Assembly (NCBI RefSeq): GCF_000208745.1
Contig: NC_030856.1
Location: 540,354-604,353 of the forward strand
Origin: Theobroma cacao
Lineage: Eukaryota > Streptophyta > Magnoliopsida > Malvales > Malvaceae
DNA: 64,000 nucleotides
Direction of reading: 5' to 3'
The notes under the pieces were generated by a model. The model was not told the DNA's origin. It did no database searches and saw only the letters and a program-made list of their open reading frames with translations. The translations under genes and the position numbers were made by a program. This document shows, in pieces, positions 25,826 through 35,929 of the stretch (the first letter of the stretch is position 1; every line of letters begins with the position of its first letter).

Positions 25826-27793
25826 GGTAGCAAAGTGAGAAAAGAGAACAGAGAAATGGACAAAGGAGAGAAGAAAGAAAACAAAGGAAAAAAAAAAAAC
25901 CCGTAATGAATTGGTTATGTATTTATAGTTCTAATAAGTAGGGCATAATTCAAGATGAATAATAGTGAAAAAAAAAAGTATGCTATAAAATTTTTTTGGG
26001 TTTTTCTTCTTTTTTATTGATGTTGATTAATGCTAAGAGAGAATAGTAGGGTTCTTGTCTCTATATTATATATATATATATATATAGAAAGTGGGGGAAG
26101 TGAATACAGGCTCAAGGAAGCTAAATTCACCTATTGTGGAAAAATTTTTTTAGTTTAGTTTATTTCTTTTTTTTTTAGAGATATCTCAAAATAAAGTTCT
26201 TTCATTTATCTAATTCTTTTATTTTTTATATAGTACAACTTTATTTTTCTATAATTTTTTTACTTTTTTTTATTAAAAAATATTAAAGATTTATATTATA
26301 AAATAAATTTTTAAATTATAATAGATAATTTTAAAAATTAAAATTTAGAAAAATATGAATATTTAAAGAAGGGACATTGAGTGAGTTTATTCTATAACAT
26401 GTGCTTTGTAGAAAATTAATATAATTTTTTATATATTCATGTAATATATGTTTCCATAATGGTAAATTTTCTTGAAAATTCAAAGGTTCAAGAAATCAAA
26501 ACCTAATAAAGAGATCAAGAAATAAAAACTATCGAGGAGGACATTCATTTTATGATCTATTAATTTTAAGACGTCAATTTCAATTATCTTAGTAAAAAAG
26601 TAAATAGAATTATAAATTAGATTGTTCGAAATACAAAAAGTAAACGTTGTTCTTTTAATTGTTTATTTCGAGTTAGTCAAATTGGATATATTGATAAAGT
26701 TTCTATATAAGGTCAAACTCATTATTGTGAGCTATAAGTAAGAATAAAATTTAAAGACATTCGGATTTTATATTGATTCTTATTATATATGATTATGATT
26801 ACACCTATAAGCTATATGTACAAGTGAGTATTAATTTATTTCAATTGAATAAATACATCAAAATCAATTGAATTCGTTTATTTGTGGTTTGGTTTCGACT
26901 TTAATTAGTCACTTGATTTGATGTATTCAATCATTTCAATTGATTTTTAATTTGAAGTTTACAATCCAAATTAATTAAATTTAAGTCGGTTTTGATTATT
27001 TAAATTTAATGTATGATTTAACCAATTTGGTTCTTTTTCATAAAAATTTGATTGTTTCGGGTTTTGAAATTTAAAAAACGGAATTGATCAAATGTTTTTG
27101 TTAGAAATGATTCGATTTAGTCAATTATGTTGGTTGATTTTTAATTCAAAGTTTACGGTTAAATAGATCAAATTAGTCAAATTTAAGTCGATTTTGATTA
27201 TTTCAGTTTTAGAATATGATTCAATTACTTTTTATGAAAGTTTGATTAATTTAGTGTTTGAAGGTTAAAAACCGAACCAACAAAATATTTACATTAAAAT
27301 TAATTTGATTTATTTGATTATCTTAATTGATTTTTAATTCAAAATCTACAATTGAAACAATCAAATTTAAGTCAATTTTGATTATTTTGGATTTAGAGTA
27401 TGATTCGATCGATTCGATTTTTTTCATAAAAATTTGATTAATTTGGTGTTTAAAGTTTTAAAATCGAACCGATCAAATATTGAGATATAATTATACATTA
27501 ATGTTTTCATTTGATAATTTAGACAAAGGCCCATAAATCCGATACCTTAAAGCCAATCCAGCCGACAGGACAACCCCGGACTTCAAACATGTCGCTATCC
27601 TGGAATCCTACGTGGCAGCCAGAGAAGTCGGTGGATATATATGTCCATTCCTCATTTATTCGGTGGCAAAACAGTCATTTCAAAAAAAGCATCCTCCTTT
27701 TATATGCCCACTCACATCCTCTTCTTATAAAACCCTAAATGCCCCTTTCAATTTCCCCCAAATTGTAGAAACAAGCAAAGCGATTTTACCCCC
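25826..27793. other. AT-rich intergenic region between divergent GIP1-like and RRM genes
   Basis: Holds the two promoters at its ends and no supported gene. A TA microsatellite lies at about 26068-26085. Telo-box AAACCCTA at 27730-27737 and a GGCCCA motif near 27529 lie 60-270 bases upstream of the RRM gene start, a pattern common in promoters of growth-related plant genes. The centre (about 26100-27500) is very AT-rich. Confidence 0.55.
26935..27485. repeat. Degenerate tandem repeat of about 185-200 bp, three units
   Basis: The marker AAATTTAAGTCGGTTTTGATT and its variants occur at about 26978, 27179 and 27363. Each is followed by a TATGATT block, then CATAAAAATTTGATT-like, then AACCGATCAAAT-like sequence. 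Further partial units seem to extend left to about 26860. Units differ by substitutions and small indels. Confidence 0.65.
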
Positions 27794-29919
27794 ATGGGTT
27801 CCAAATCCAGGAACGATAACCCCTTTAGTGGCGATGGAGCTAGCCCTGGGTTAGAATCTCCCTGTTTCTCGCCTCTCGATTCCATTTAATTTTGCCCCTG
27901 TTTGGTTCCCGAGAAAATTTGAGAGGAAATAAGAAACGAAATTGCGGAATATTTCTATTCTCTCTTTCTTTATTGTAAGTTTTGATTTTTTTTTTCGAAT
28001 TTGCAGGAAGATTTTTATCGGAGGATTGGCCAAAGATACTACCTTTCGTGAGGCTTTATATTTATTTTTCCTTTTGATTTTTTTATATTTTTTCGTTGAA
28101 TTAAAAGGAGCTAGATATGAATTTGAAAAAACTGAATTGGATTTAATTTTTTTGATTATTAGATTTAATGGGGTTTTATTTGTTATGAGTAATTAATTAT
28201 TTAATTTGGTGTTTTTTTTTTTTTTACTAATGCTATTGTATTGATGGATCTGTAGCTCAATTTAATAAGTACTTTGCAAAGTATGGGGAGATAATTGATT
28301 CGGTAATTATGAAAGATAGATACACTGGTCAGCCTCGCGGTTTTGGATTTATTACATATGCTGATCCTTCTGTTGTTGATAAGGTCATTGAGGAGGACCA
28401 TATCATCAATGGAAAACAGGTAAACCATATTTGTATTAGATGACAACACAATAAATTCATTACATGTTTTCTTGCGGATAGTGTATAATAGTGTTACATA
28501 TATATGGTTGAGTTAATGTTTAATGAGGTAAATTTTGTGGTTTTAAGCAATTGTGGTAAAGCCGAATATAGAGTTAGAATGTTGTGTTATCAACTAGCTG
28601 ATCCTTGAAATATGTAGCCTAATTGAGATGCTGATGAAAATTTTTGGTCAATAGAACTATGAAATAATGGTTTTTGTGTGTGTGCGTGCGCGTGTGTATT
28701 AAACAAATTAAGGAAGATGCTTACAAGATCAAATTGAAGCAGGTTGAGATAAAGAGGACAATTCCTAAAGGCTCTAGTCACTCAAAGGATTTTAAGACGA
28801 AAAAGATATTTGTCGGTGGTATACCATCCTCAGTCACAGAAGGTATGGATGCAGAGTCTTAGATGTTGTCTTTTCACAGTAGATTGACTATGACAATGTG
28901 TTGTTTAGTATACATCTTTCTCTGAGTGGTGCTTTTGTCATTCAGATGAATTTAGGAGTTTCTTCTCCAATTATGGGAAAGTGATGGAGCATCAGATTAT
29001 TCGTGATCATGCAACCAATAGGTCTCGTGGATTTGGCTTTATAATTTTTGACAGTGAAGAAGTTGTAGATGATTTGTTATCAAAAGGGAATATGATTGAT
29101 ATGGCGGGTACCCAGGTAAGTGTAGTGAAATTGGACATATTTTCCAAGGAATCAGCATGTAAACAGGTTTATGTCTGTTATGGAGTTTGCATTATTGCAT
29201 TCCCCATTCATCATATTCACAATAATAGGGTTGTCAGTTTACTTAATTTTTAGTACCTGATCACATAAACTACCCCAGTGGCAGTGGTTTATGTTTCTAA
29301 TTTTAGATGGAGATTGATACAGGAATAGATCTCCCAAGGAAAAGGGCTATCAATTTAGTTTACATGCAGCCAACCTTAGGTTAACTAAGTTGCTTTGTTG
29401 TAGGTGGAGATCAAGAAAGCTGAACCAAAGAAAGCCTCAAACCCACCACCTGCTCCCGCATATGGTAGTAACTCTAGGGGCCGTTCTTATGATGATGGCT
29501 TTGGTGGGTATGGTGGTTCATATGGGGGTTTTGATGGAGGGTTTGGTCCAGGTCCTTATAGGACACCTGGGAGTCTTGGTGGTAGACTTGGTACTGGTTA
29601 TGGATATGGTAGTGGTGGTGGTGGTGAATTTGGAGGTTATGGGGGGTTTGGACCCAGTAGTTTAGGAGGCTACCGGGGTGAATCTTCCCTTGGTTATTCT
29701 AGCCGCTTTGGACACTATGTTGGTGGTTTTGCTGGGGGTTATGGTGGAAGCAGTGTAGGTGGCTATGGCCGAGGAGGTGATGGTTATGGCAGTTATGCAG
29801 GTTCAGGCTATGGTGGTGGTTATGACTCTGGTCCTGGTGCTAGTTATGGTGGAGCAGGTGGGCTTTATGGCAGGGGAGGCTATAGTAGCAGTAGTCGATA
29901 CCATCCATATGCAAGATAG
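27794..29919 (+). CDS. Two-RRM glycine-rich RNA-binding protein (hnRNP A/B-like)
   Basis: Nuclear or shuttling RNA-binding protein of the plant hnRNP1-like group. Six exons: 27794-27849, 28007-28047, 28256-28419, 28743-28842, 28946-29115 and 29404-29919, 348 residues. RRM1 (about residues 20-95) has RNP2 KIFIGGLA and RNP1 RGFGFITY. RRM2 (about 108-183) has KIFVGGIP and RGFGFIIF. The last 160 residues are Gly/Tyr/Ser-rich (GGYGGSYGGF), a low-complexity tail likely to mediate condensation and protein contacts. The start MGSKSRNDNPFSGDGASPGK is typical. The exon 2 to 3 junction (TTF|PQFNKYF) is the least certain splice. A GT microsatellite (28672-28698) lies in intron 3. Confidence 0.92.
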
Positions 29920-31200
29920 AATGCAGGCATTGTGATGCAGTTGCTTACTATTTGCCATAGAAGTTCCATACAGTTTTCTTTAGATCTGCGTTGTGAATCA
30001 TTAGGCACTTTCTCACAAGTACTAGAAGTCTTCTAATTGTAGCACGTGGGGAAGGCTTTCAAGATCAGAGGAGATATTGTGTTAGACTATTGTTCCATTG
30101 TATGATTAAGAAAGCACTTCATGTTAGTGCTTGATTGCTTTGTTCTAGTCTATTTTAATTTGGTTTGTTATGTAGACTATAGCAACCTTTTTGGAGTTTG
30201 TTAGTTAGACATATTTCCCCTTATTTCTGTTTAGCTTCTTATCTTCTTTAGATCGGTCTCTCTTTTTCTAGTAATCATTTAGATTGCTTCAAATGTTGAC
30301 TCATCAGGGACAATGCTGTCTAGGCAAATGAGCTAGATTTGCAATCGTAGATGATATAATATTTAAGTTAGTTTGATATTCAGTTACTTAAATTACTATT
30401 AGGATTAAAATAGGGAATGCTTGGTAAGTGTTAGGAGCTGTTGGGGCGTGGATGGATTTTTGTCACCCTATTCCAAATGTTCTTCTGAGGTACCTTTAGG
30501 AGGAACACTTCTTGCCGGCTTTAACATGGTTGTTCCCTCATGGTGGTTTGCTGTCTCTTGGGTGCACATTGTCCTCTTAATCGCTTCCATTGCAGTTGGC
30601 AATTTAGTTTTATAATTCTTCTCAAGTTGTTACTTTGGTGAAAGCATGCTACCTGTGGCGAATAGCTGAATACGTAAAACTTTTCTCGTGTACTTGATGA
30701 GGCTGCGAGCTTGTTGGAACATGTCTTGTCTTTTTCTTTTCAATTTTGTTGTACCCTTGGCATTCCTTATTTAACGAAATCTGTTGCCATCCCATTGTGA
30801 AATATGCTTGATTATGATGTAAATGTCGGATTGCCCATGATAACATCAACTGATATGAATATTGATACTTCGATAGTAAAATCCTTATTCTGATTATCTC
30901 TTCGATATATATATTTGTTCAAAAGCATTCTGAGAACTTCTAAGGTAATTGTATCAAGAATTAGTGCCTGAGCATGTCAAGAAGGGCATCGCGGATAACA
31001 ATTCCACCAGGTTGTTCGACAGGGCTAAGCAAGATGCATGTAACCAAAGAACCAGACATTGTGCAGCATTGCATGAGTTTGTAGACCAAATTCTAATCTT
31101 CAAAATGTGTTTAATGATGTTATGAGAAACAGGTGTGACCCCATCAAAGAGGCAATGAAAGTTAAGCTCCAAGGATGAAGTATTTGAGCTAAAAAATGCA
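29920..31200. other. RRM gene 3' flank and spacer
   Basis: The first few hundred bases are the 3' UTR of the RRM gene. No gene is supported further right. On the minus strand, 30964-31060 reads as a short open piece ending LSPVEQPGGIVIRDALLDMLRH and a stop, which could be the tail of a lost gene. I do not recognise it. Confidence 0.45.
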
Positions 31201-31204
31201 ACAT

Positions 31205-31770
31205 AGATGGGATTAAGCCTTGTATTTCTTTTCATTCGGAAAATGAAATGGAAACCTATGTACCCCAAACAATAATGTTGAATGAAATGAATTAAGAGAT
31301 TATGAAATGCTGCATTGGAGGAGCCACGCTAATGCTTACGCTCACGAACTCTTAATTTTAATGAAAAATTACAGGACGGTTATGTTTCTCTACTTGGTAT
31401 ATGATACGGCTTACGCAATAATCGACTTGGTATATGAAATGATCACATCAAATATCAATTGTTATGTGGATAATAATCTTAAGTCATAATATAAGTTGTA
31501 TATAACGGGAAACAAATACAAGAGGATTAAGATCGAATGATAAAAAAGTTAAGAATTTTTAGAAAAAAAAAAATAAATAAAGATTTTTGACATAAAATAT
31601 AATAATTTAAGGTTTTTTAATATTTAATTGAAATTAATTTATTTATACAGTTGGTTTCTATTTATATATTTTCGCTAAAACGCCAAAAACGACACCGTTT
31701 GGATAATCCTCACAACTTCCTGGGAAATTTTGATATGATACTACTAATGCAATATAAAAAACTCATAAAA
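31205..31770 (+). repeat. Copy of the EMC8/9 upstream region without the gene
   Basis: Matches 42295-42772, the sequence just upstream of the EMC8/9 gene, same orientation. Shared blocks are CGGAAAATGAAATGGAA, GAACTCTTAATTTTAATG, ACGACACCGTTTGG and TAATCCT.ACAACTTC.TGGGAAAT. Similarity stops near 31735-31770, just before the copied gene would begin, so only upstream DNA was kept. A short ORF at 31879-32097 behind it shows no EMC8/9 sequence. Confidence 0.75.
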
Positions 31771-32126
31771 ATTAATTAATAATAAATTTTTTTAAATTTT
31801 TTTATGAAAATTTCCCACCATTTCTTCATCTTGACGCCTCTTCGGTCTTTCTGAATCTGTTTCTGCCCACTCCTTTCCATGGCTGCTCTTGTCATTACAG
31901 TTCTCGTCCTTCTACACCATCCAAGCTGGAAGCAGTTCTTTCCCTTTCCTCATCCCACGGCAGAGGCAGAGCCAACCCAAGCAACCACCATGATCCTCAC
32001 AGCCTCTGCCCCAAGTAGAGGAGCAGAGCAGGGCAGGGCAGGGCAGAGTCAGAACGCCATACTGTTTGAGGTTGACAAGGGGCCACGGGAGCTATGAAAG
32101 AGCATTCTTTCCACACTACCCACAAC

Positions 32127-33525
32127 TAAAAATATGAAGGAAAAAACTGGGTCGTTTTAAGTGAATACTATTTCTTTATTAACTTGAATTAATTCCATCT
32201 TTTTTACCTTGCTTGAACCAAAAGCATGAAGGTATTAGAGTTTGACATGTTTTGGAAGTTTGGGTTGAGTTTTGTCTCTAATTTGAAAGTTGAAACTTTC
32301 TAAATTTTATTTGAAAATTGAAACTTCCTAAATGTTAGGAACTCTTATTACATAAGAATTGTTCAGATACCTATAAATACTTGTTCATGCAAGAACCCGA
32401 AAGCAGTGTGACATTAAAAAGTTAAAGAAAGAATCTTACAGTTTTATGATCAGTGTGATGGGTGACAACCCTTTGTGCCGGAAGGATTGCGTCATGAAGA
32501 AGCAGAGCGTTGTGGAAGGAAAGAAGAGGGAGAGAGGGAAGGAGGATCCAGAAATCAATGCCATGTTCGATGCTGTCAAGAGGAGGAGGAAGGTCGAGAA
32601 AAGTCCAGAAGAAATCAGCTTGTTTGTCGAGAAAGTACTGGCTGAGCTCACGATCGTTGCTGAAGACGATGCACAACTCAACAGAGAAGACCAACCTGCC
32701 ATCAACAAGCTCAAGAAGTTGCCATTTCTCGCCGAGGTTTTGTCCAAGAAAAGCTTTCAGCTTCAGTTCTTGGATCATGGGGTTCTCACACTCTTGAAGA
32801 ACTGGCTAGAGCCCCTTCCTGACGGCAGCCTGCCGAATGCCAATATCCGTGGAGCAGTTCTGAACATCCTGGCAGATTTTCCGATCGATTTAGAGCAACA
32901 TTACCAACTAGAGCAGTTCAAGAAGAGCGGCCTTGGAAGGGCGATTATGTTCCTATCGAAATATGACGAGGAAACAGTTTCCAACAGAAGGGTCGCTAAG
33001 GATTTGATAGACAGATGGAGCCGAAGCATCTTCAACAAGAGCACAAGGTTCTCTGACCTGAGAAATGATGATATTCATGTTCCCGTGATGAAAAAGCCTG
33101 TGAGCAAACCTGCAATGATGGAAGTAAAGGCTTGTGATTTGGACGTCAGTGTTGCCAAGGAGCAGAAGCTAAGTTCTCGACCATCTTCTTTGAGGCAACA
33201 TGTTACAAGGCCCGAACCAGCTTCACTTGTTTATACAGTACGTCCCCAATCTAAGTACAACCCAGAGATAGCCAGAACTTTTGCTAGACAACAACGAGTA
33301 CAAGGAGACTCTCGCCAAAGGATAGAGCAGAGGTTGAAGCAGTTGAAAGCATCGAGAAAGAAGCCGCTGCAAGCTGCAAAGCTTAGTGCTGAGGGTCGTC
33401 GTGTGCTCCTAAGTGTGTGATGTTAAACAAGTCGATATATGTTCTATTAGACCTTCTTGACTGTTTTAGCTGTCAAAGAAATTTTCTGTAATTTTTAAGT
33501 TGTTATGAATGAAGTTAAATTTTTT
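32127..33525 (+). repeat. Segmental duplication, left copy (promoter, IWS1-like gene, 3' UTR)
   Basis: About 1.4 kb nearly identical to 35930-37330 in direct orientation. It includes about 320 bases of upstream sequence (AACTGGGTC, TTACCTTGCTTGAACC, GACATGTTTTGGAAG), the whole IWS1-like reading frame and about 100 bases of 3' UTR. Copies start and end abruptly. Confidence 0.9.
32446..33420 (+). CDS. IWS1: IWS1/SPN1-like transcription elongation factor, intronless
   Basis: Homologue of IWS1 (yeast SPN1), which binds SPT6 and RNA polymerase II during elongation; Arabidopsis IWS1 also partners the brassinosteroid factor BES1. One continuous exon of 324 residues. Residues about 85-190 form the TFIIS N-terminal (LW) domain: LKKLPFLAEVLSKKSFQLQFLDHGVLTLLKNWLEPLPDGSLPNANIR is the core, followed by GLGRAIMFLSKYDEET and LIDRWSR. 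A basic tail (RPSSLRQH, VRPQSKYNPE, KKPLQAAKLSAEGRR) matches the IWS1 C-terminus. It lacks most of the long acidic N-terminus of full-length IWS1 proteins. The absence of introns suggests a retrocopy (inference). The start ATG at 32446 has a second ATG four codons on (32458). Confidence 0.85.
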   Translation: MISVMGDNPLCRKDCVMKKQSVVEGKKRERGKEDPEINAMFDAVKRRRKVEKSPEEISLFVEKVLAELTIVAEDDAQLNREDQPAINKLKKLPFLAEVLSKKSFQLQFLDHGVLTLLKNWLEPLPDGSLPNANIRGAVLNILADFPIDLEQHYQLEQFKKSGLGRAIMFLSKYDEETVSNRRVAKDLIDRWSRSIFNKSTRFSDLRNDDIHVPVMKKPVSKPAMMEVKACDLDVSVAKEQKLSSRPSSLRQHVTRPEPASLVYTVRPQSKYNPEIARTFARQQRVQGDSRQRIEQRLKQLKASRKKPLQAAKLSAEGRRVLLSV

Positions 33526-34055
33526 AGCATCATTGTCTGTCTTTTCCATTGTCATGAGTAGATTCTCTAGTTTTTCGTTTCCCTACAATCTAATCAAAAT
33601 ATAAAATATTCACGTTCGGCTTTGTGTTTTCTGAACATTCTGAGATTAATAATCATCCCTAGCACAAGGTTATGAGCTACTGAGATAGACAACAAAAGCT
33701 GACATCTAAAGTCCTGAGAGTCTATTGCAACATGATTCAGCCTCTGGAAATCATTTGTGTGTGTTGTCTCCCAAAGAGTAAGCGCTAGAGCTTGCTGTCA
33801 TGGATTTCTCTATTTAGATTGGTTCAAACATTCCCAAAAATATAATATGAAAGAGGATTGCTGCTGCTGTTACAGTTTTAATGTGTAGTTATCAGGTACA
33901 ATGGCGACTCTTATGATTATGCTGTCACTGATAGTATTGGTGTTCTCTTGTTGTAGTCATTCTTGTGCTTGTTCATCCAATTTTTGAGCTAAGTCTTTTA
34001 ATCTAATTATCAAATTTGGATTGCTCAAAGATCAAAGTTGTCATGAGCTAAGACT

Positions 34056-34792
34056 ATGGACGTACCCTTGGTCAGAGTGGCAGATGTTCTTTTCACTGAA
34101 AGAATGAAGAAAAGATTGAGTGAACGGCGTGATAAGTTGCTACAGAATAGGAGTAGAGGGCCTCAAGATCAAGGGGCTTCAAATGACTTGAATCAACAAT
34201 TTCAACCACTTTTCTTTAAGACGCGTCCTGCTCTGAGTTTGAATGGATTCACTTCTCATCAACTCAGTCTGATACGAGTGGTAAATGTTGTTGCATATCT
34301 CTCTGGTTCTGTTTGTAATGTCTTCTCAATTTATTGATCTCCTACATTCAGCTTCTTCATTGTGACTCTCATCTGGAAACATTCTTGAAGACCATTTCAT
34401 TCCTGTATCATCAATATATGGTGTTAACAAGAATTATCTTTTAAATGGCTTTATCTTGTCTTTACTGAGGACATCGGATTTAATCCAGGAAACTGACCCT
34501 GCAGGTCACAAGGAAGCATTTCAAAGATCTTGTTTATGTTCGTTTCAATGGTGAAAGTTCTTCACAAGAATTAGTGGTTTTTACAGATTCAGAGAGTGAT
34601 GAGGACAGACTTGTGGTAAGACACATCACATCTGTGAGGAAGATCTGTCGAGTAGTTCCATATATTAGATGATGAACATTCAACTGTTTCTTTTATACAA
34701 AACACTAGTTCACATTTACATGTTAGAGGAATTTCTAAAACGTAAAGGCTAGAATTGTAGATTCTATTCTGTTTGTTTCCTTCCAGAGGTAG
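34056..34792 (+). CDS. Hypothetical short protein, two main exons (possible gene fragment)
   Basis: Not recognised. An open exon 34056-34280 ends at a good donor (GTG|GTAAATG). A second, 34505-34615, follows CCCTGCAG and ends GTG|GTAAGAC in the same frame; a third could start at 34787 and stops at once (TAG 34790-34792). The joined product would be about 113 residues: a basic N-terminal part (MKKRLSERRDKLLQNRSRG) and an end with RKHFKDLVYVRF and the acidic TDSESDED. The splice signals and frame continuity argue for a real or once-real gene. Position between two duplicated IWS1 copies suggests a stranded fragment. Confidence 0.35.
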
Positions 34793-35200
34793 AATGGATT
34801 TGTCTTTGGCCTGGTAAGGCTTTCTGAGAATTTAGTTTCACAAGTGGAGCAAATAGTTAAGTGAAAAAAAAAACATGGAGATTCAAGGCATGGATGTTCG
34901 TATGATGGCATCTTATGCAGAAACCTGATGAATCCTTTCTTTGTTTTAAAGCTTGCTCAACAGATATAGATGAATCCTTAGCAGAATAAACTTATCAGAA
35001 AGGCTAAAGAAAGCAAAAGAATGGCAACAAATCAAACTCATGACAGAAACAGTCATTAAACAACAGAAAGCACAAAATAGGTTTAAGAGTATCAAATACA
35101 ATAAACCATGGAGGTAAGGAATGAAACCAAATAAAACAGCTCCTATACTAGATAGTATACTACATCAGCAAATACATAACCAACATGCCTCCAAGAGCAG
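34793..35200. other. Spacer with nothing recognised
   Basis: AT-rich, no supported gene. It contains the presumed 3' flank of the minus-strand phytocyanin fragment. Confidence 0.4.
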
Positions 35201-35545
35201 TCATGCAACTGTCAGCTTGATGGTAGAATTCTGTGGCGGCGGCCCCAAAAATGAGTCCCAAGCACCCCCATCATGATCAGATACATCATCGCCATGAGGT
35301 GAAGGTGCAGGCTGAGGAGAGCTGATTGCAGGGTGCACCATCACCCGAACAACCAGTTTCTGACCAGCTTTGCAGTGACCACGCTCCCCACTGATGAAGT
35401 AGAAGAACCCGTATCGACCAAACTGGAAACCAGTGTTCCCATCTTCGAACTTAGAGATTGGATTAGACACACCGCACTTGGTGCAGCTTGTCTTGTTCAC
35501 CACCAGCACTGAGTCATCGTTGTACATGAAATCTAATGAAACCTG
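35201..35545 (-). pseudogene. Phytocyanin / early nodulin-like protein, orphan second exon
   Basis: Encodes the C-terminal two thirds of a plastocyanin-like domain: DSVLVVN, TKCGVSNPISKFEDGNTGFQFGRYGFFYFISGE, then GHCKAGQKLVV. It ends in a Pro/Ser-rich tail. In this family exon 1 carries the signal peptide, the first beta strands and the first ligand-region His; none of that is found upstream (35546-35930 is AT-rich). The exon begins after a plausible acceptor (ACCAG or CAG near 35545), so it is a second exon that has lost its first. The cysteine pair and the FYFISG motif are intact. The left edge of the duplicated IWS1 segment lies only 390 bases away, so the loss may be tied to that rearrangement. 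Confidence 0.75.
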
Positions 35546-35929
35546 TTCCTGGTAGCCCATTCATTGTATAGTAGGCATACGTAAAAGGCAAAGCAATTGG
35601 GAAAACGATGTCGTTTCCCCATATTTTGGGATTTTCCTCCTATAATTATAAATAAAAGTTTTAAATTAGTAAAATTAATTTGAACCTTTAATTTAAATAT
35701 TTCTTTATTTATATGGTAAAATAAATTACTAACATTTTTTAATATTATAACTCAACATTATGCATAATAGTATCATATGTGAAATTAAGCTTGTATATCA
35801 TAAATTAATTTAAAATTAAAAAAATAATGGATGAAAATTTTAATACATTAATTGACAAAATAAATCAATTATTAGCAACTAAACTTTGATCAAACACAAA
35901 AAATAATAATAATATAAAAACTTTAATCA

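Noticed and set aside
30421..30615. ORF MVSVRSCWGVDGFLSPYSK in the spacer after the RRM gene
   Set aside because: No recognised family, no supporting splice signals; probably chance open frame in 3' flank.
31879..32097. ORF starting MAALVITVLVLLHHPSWKQ as a small secreted protein
   Set aside because: No signal cleavage pattern, family or splice context. The rest is low-complexity Pro/Ala/Gly/Gln, and it lies at the edge of a duplicated upstream region.
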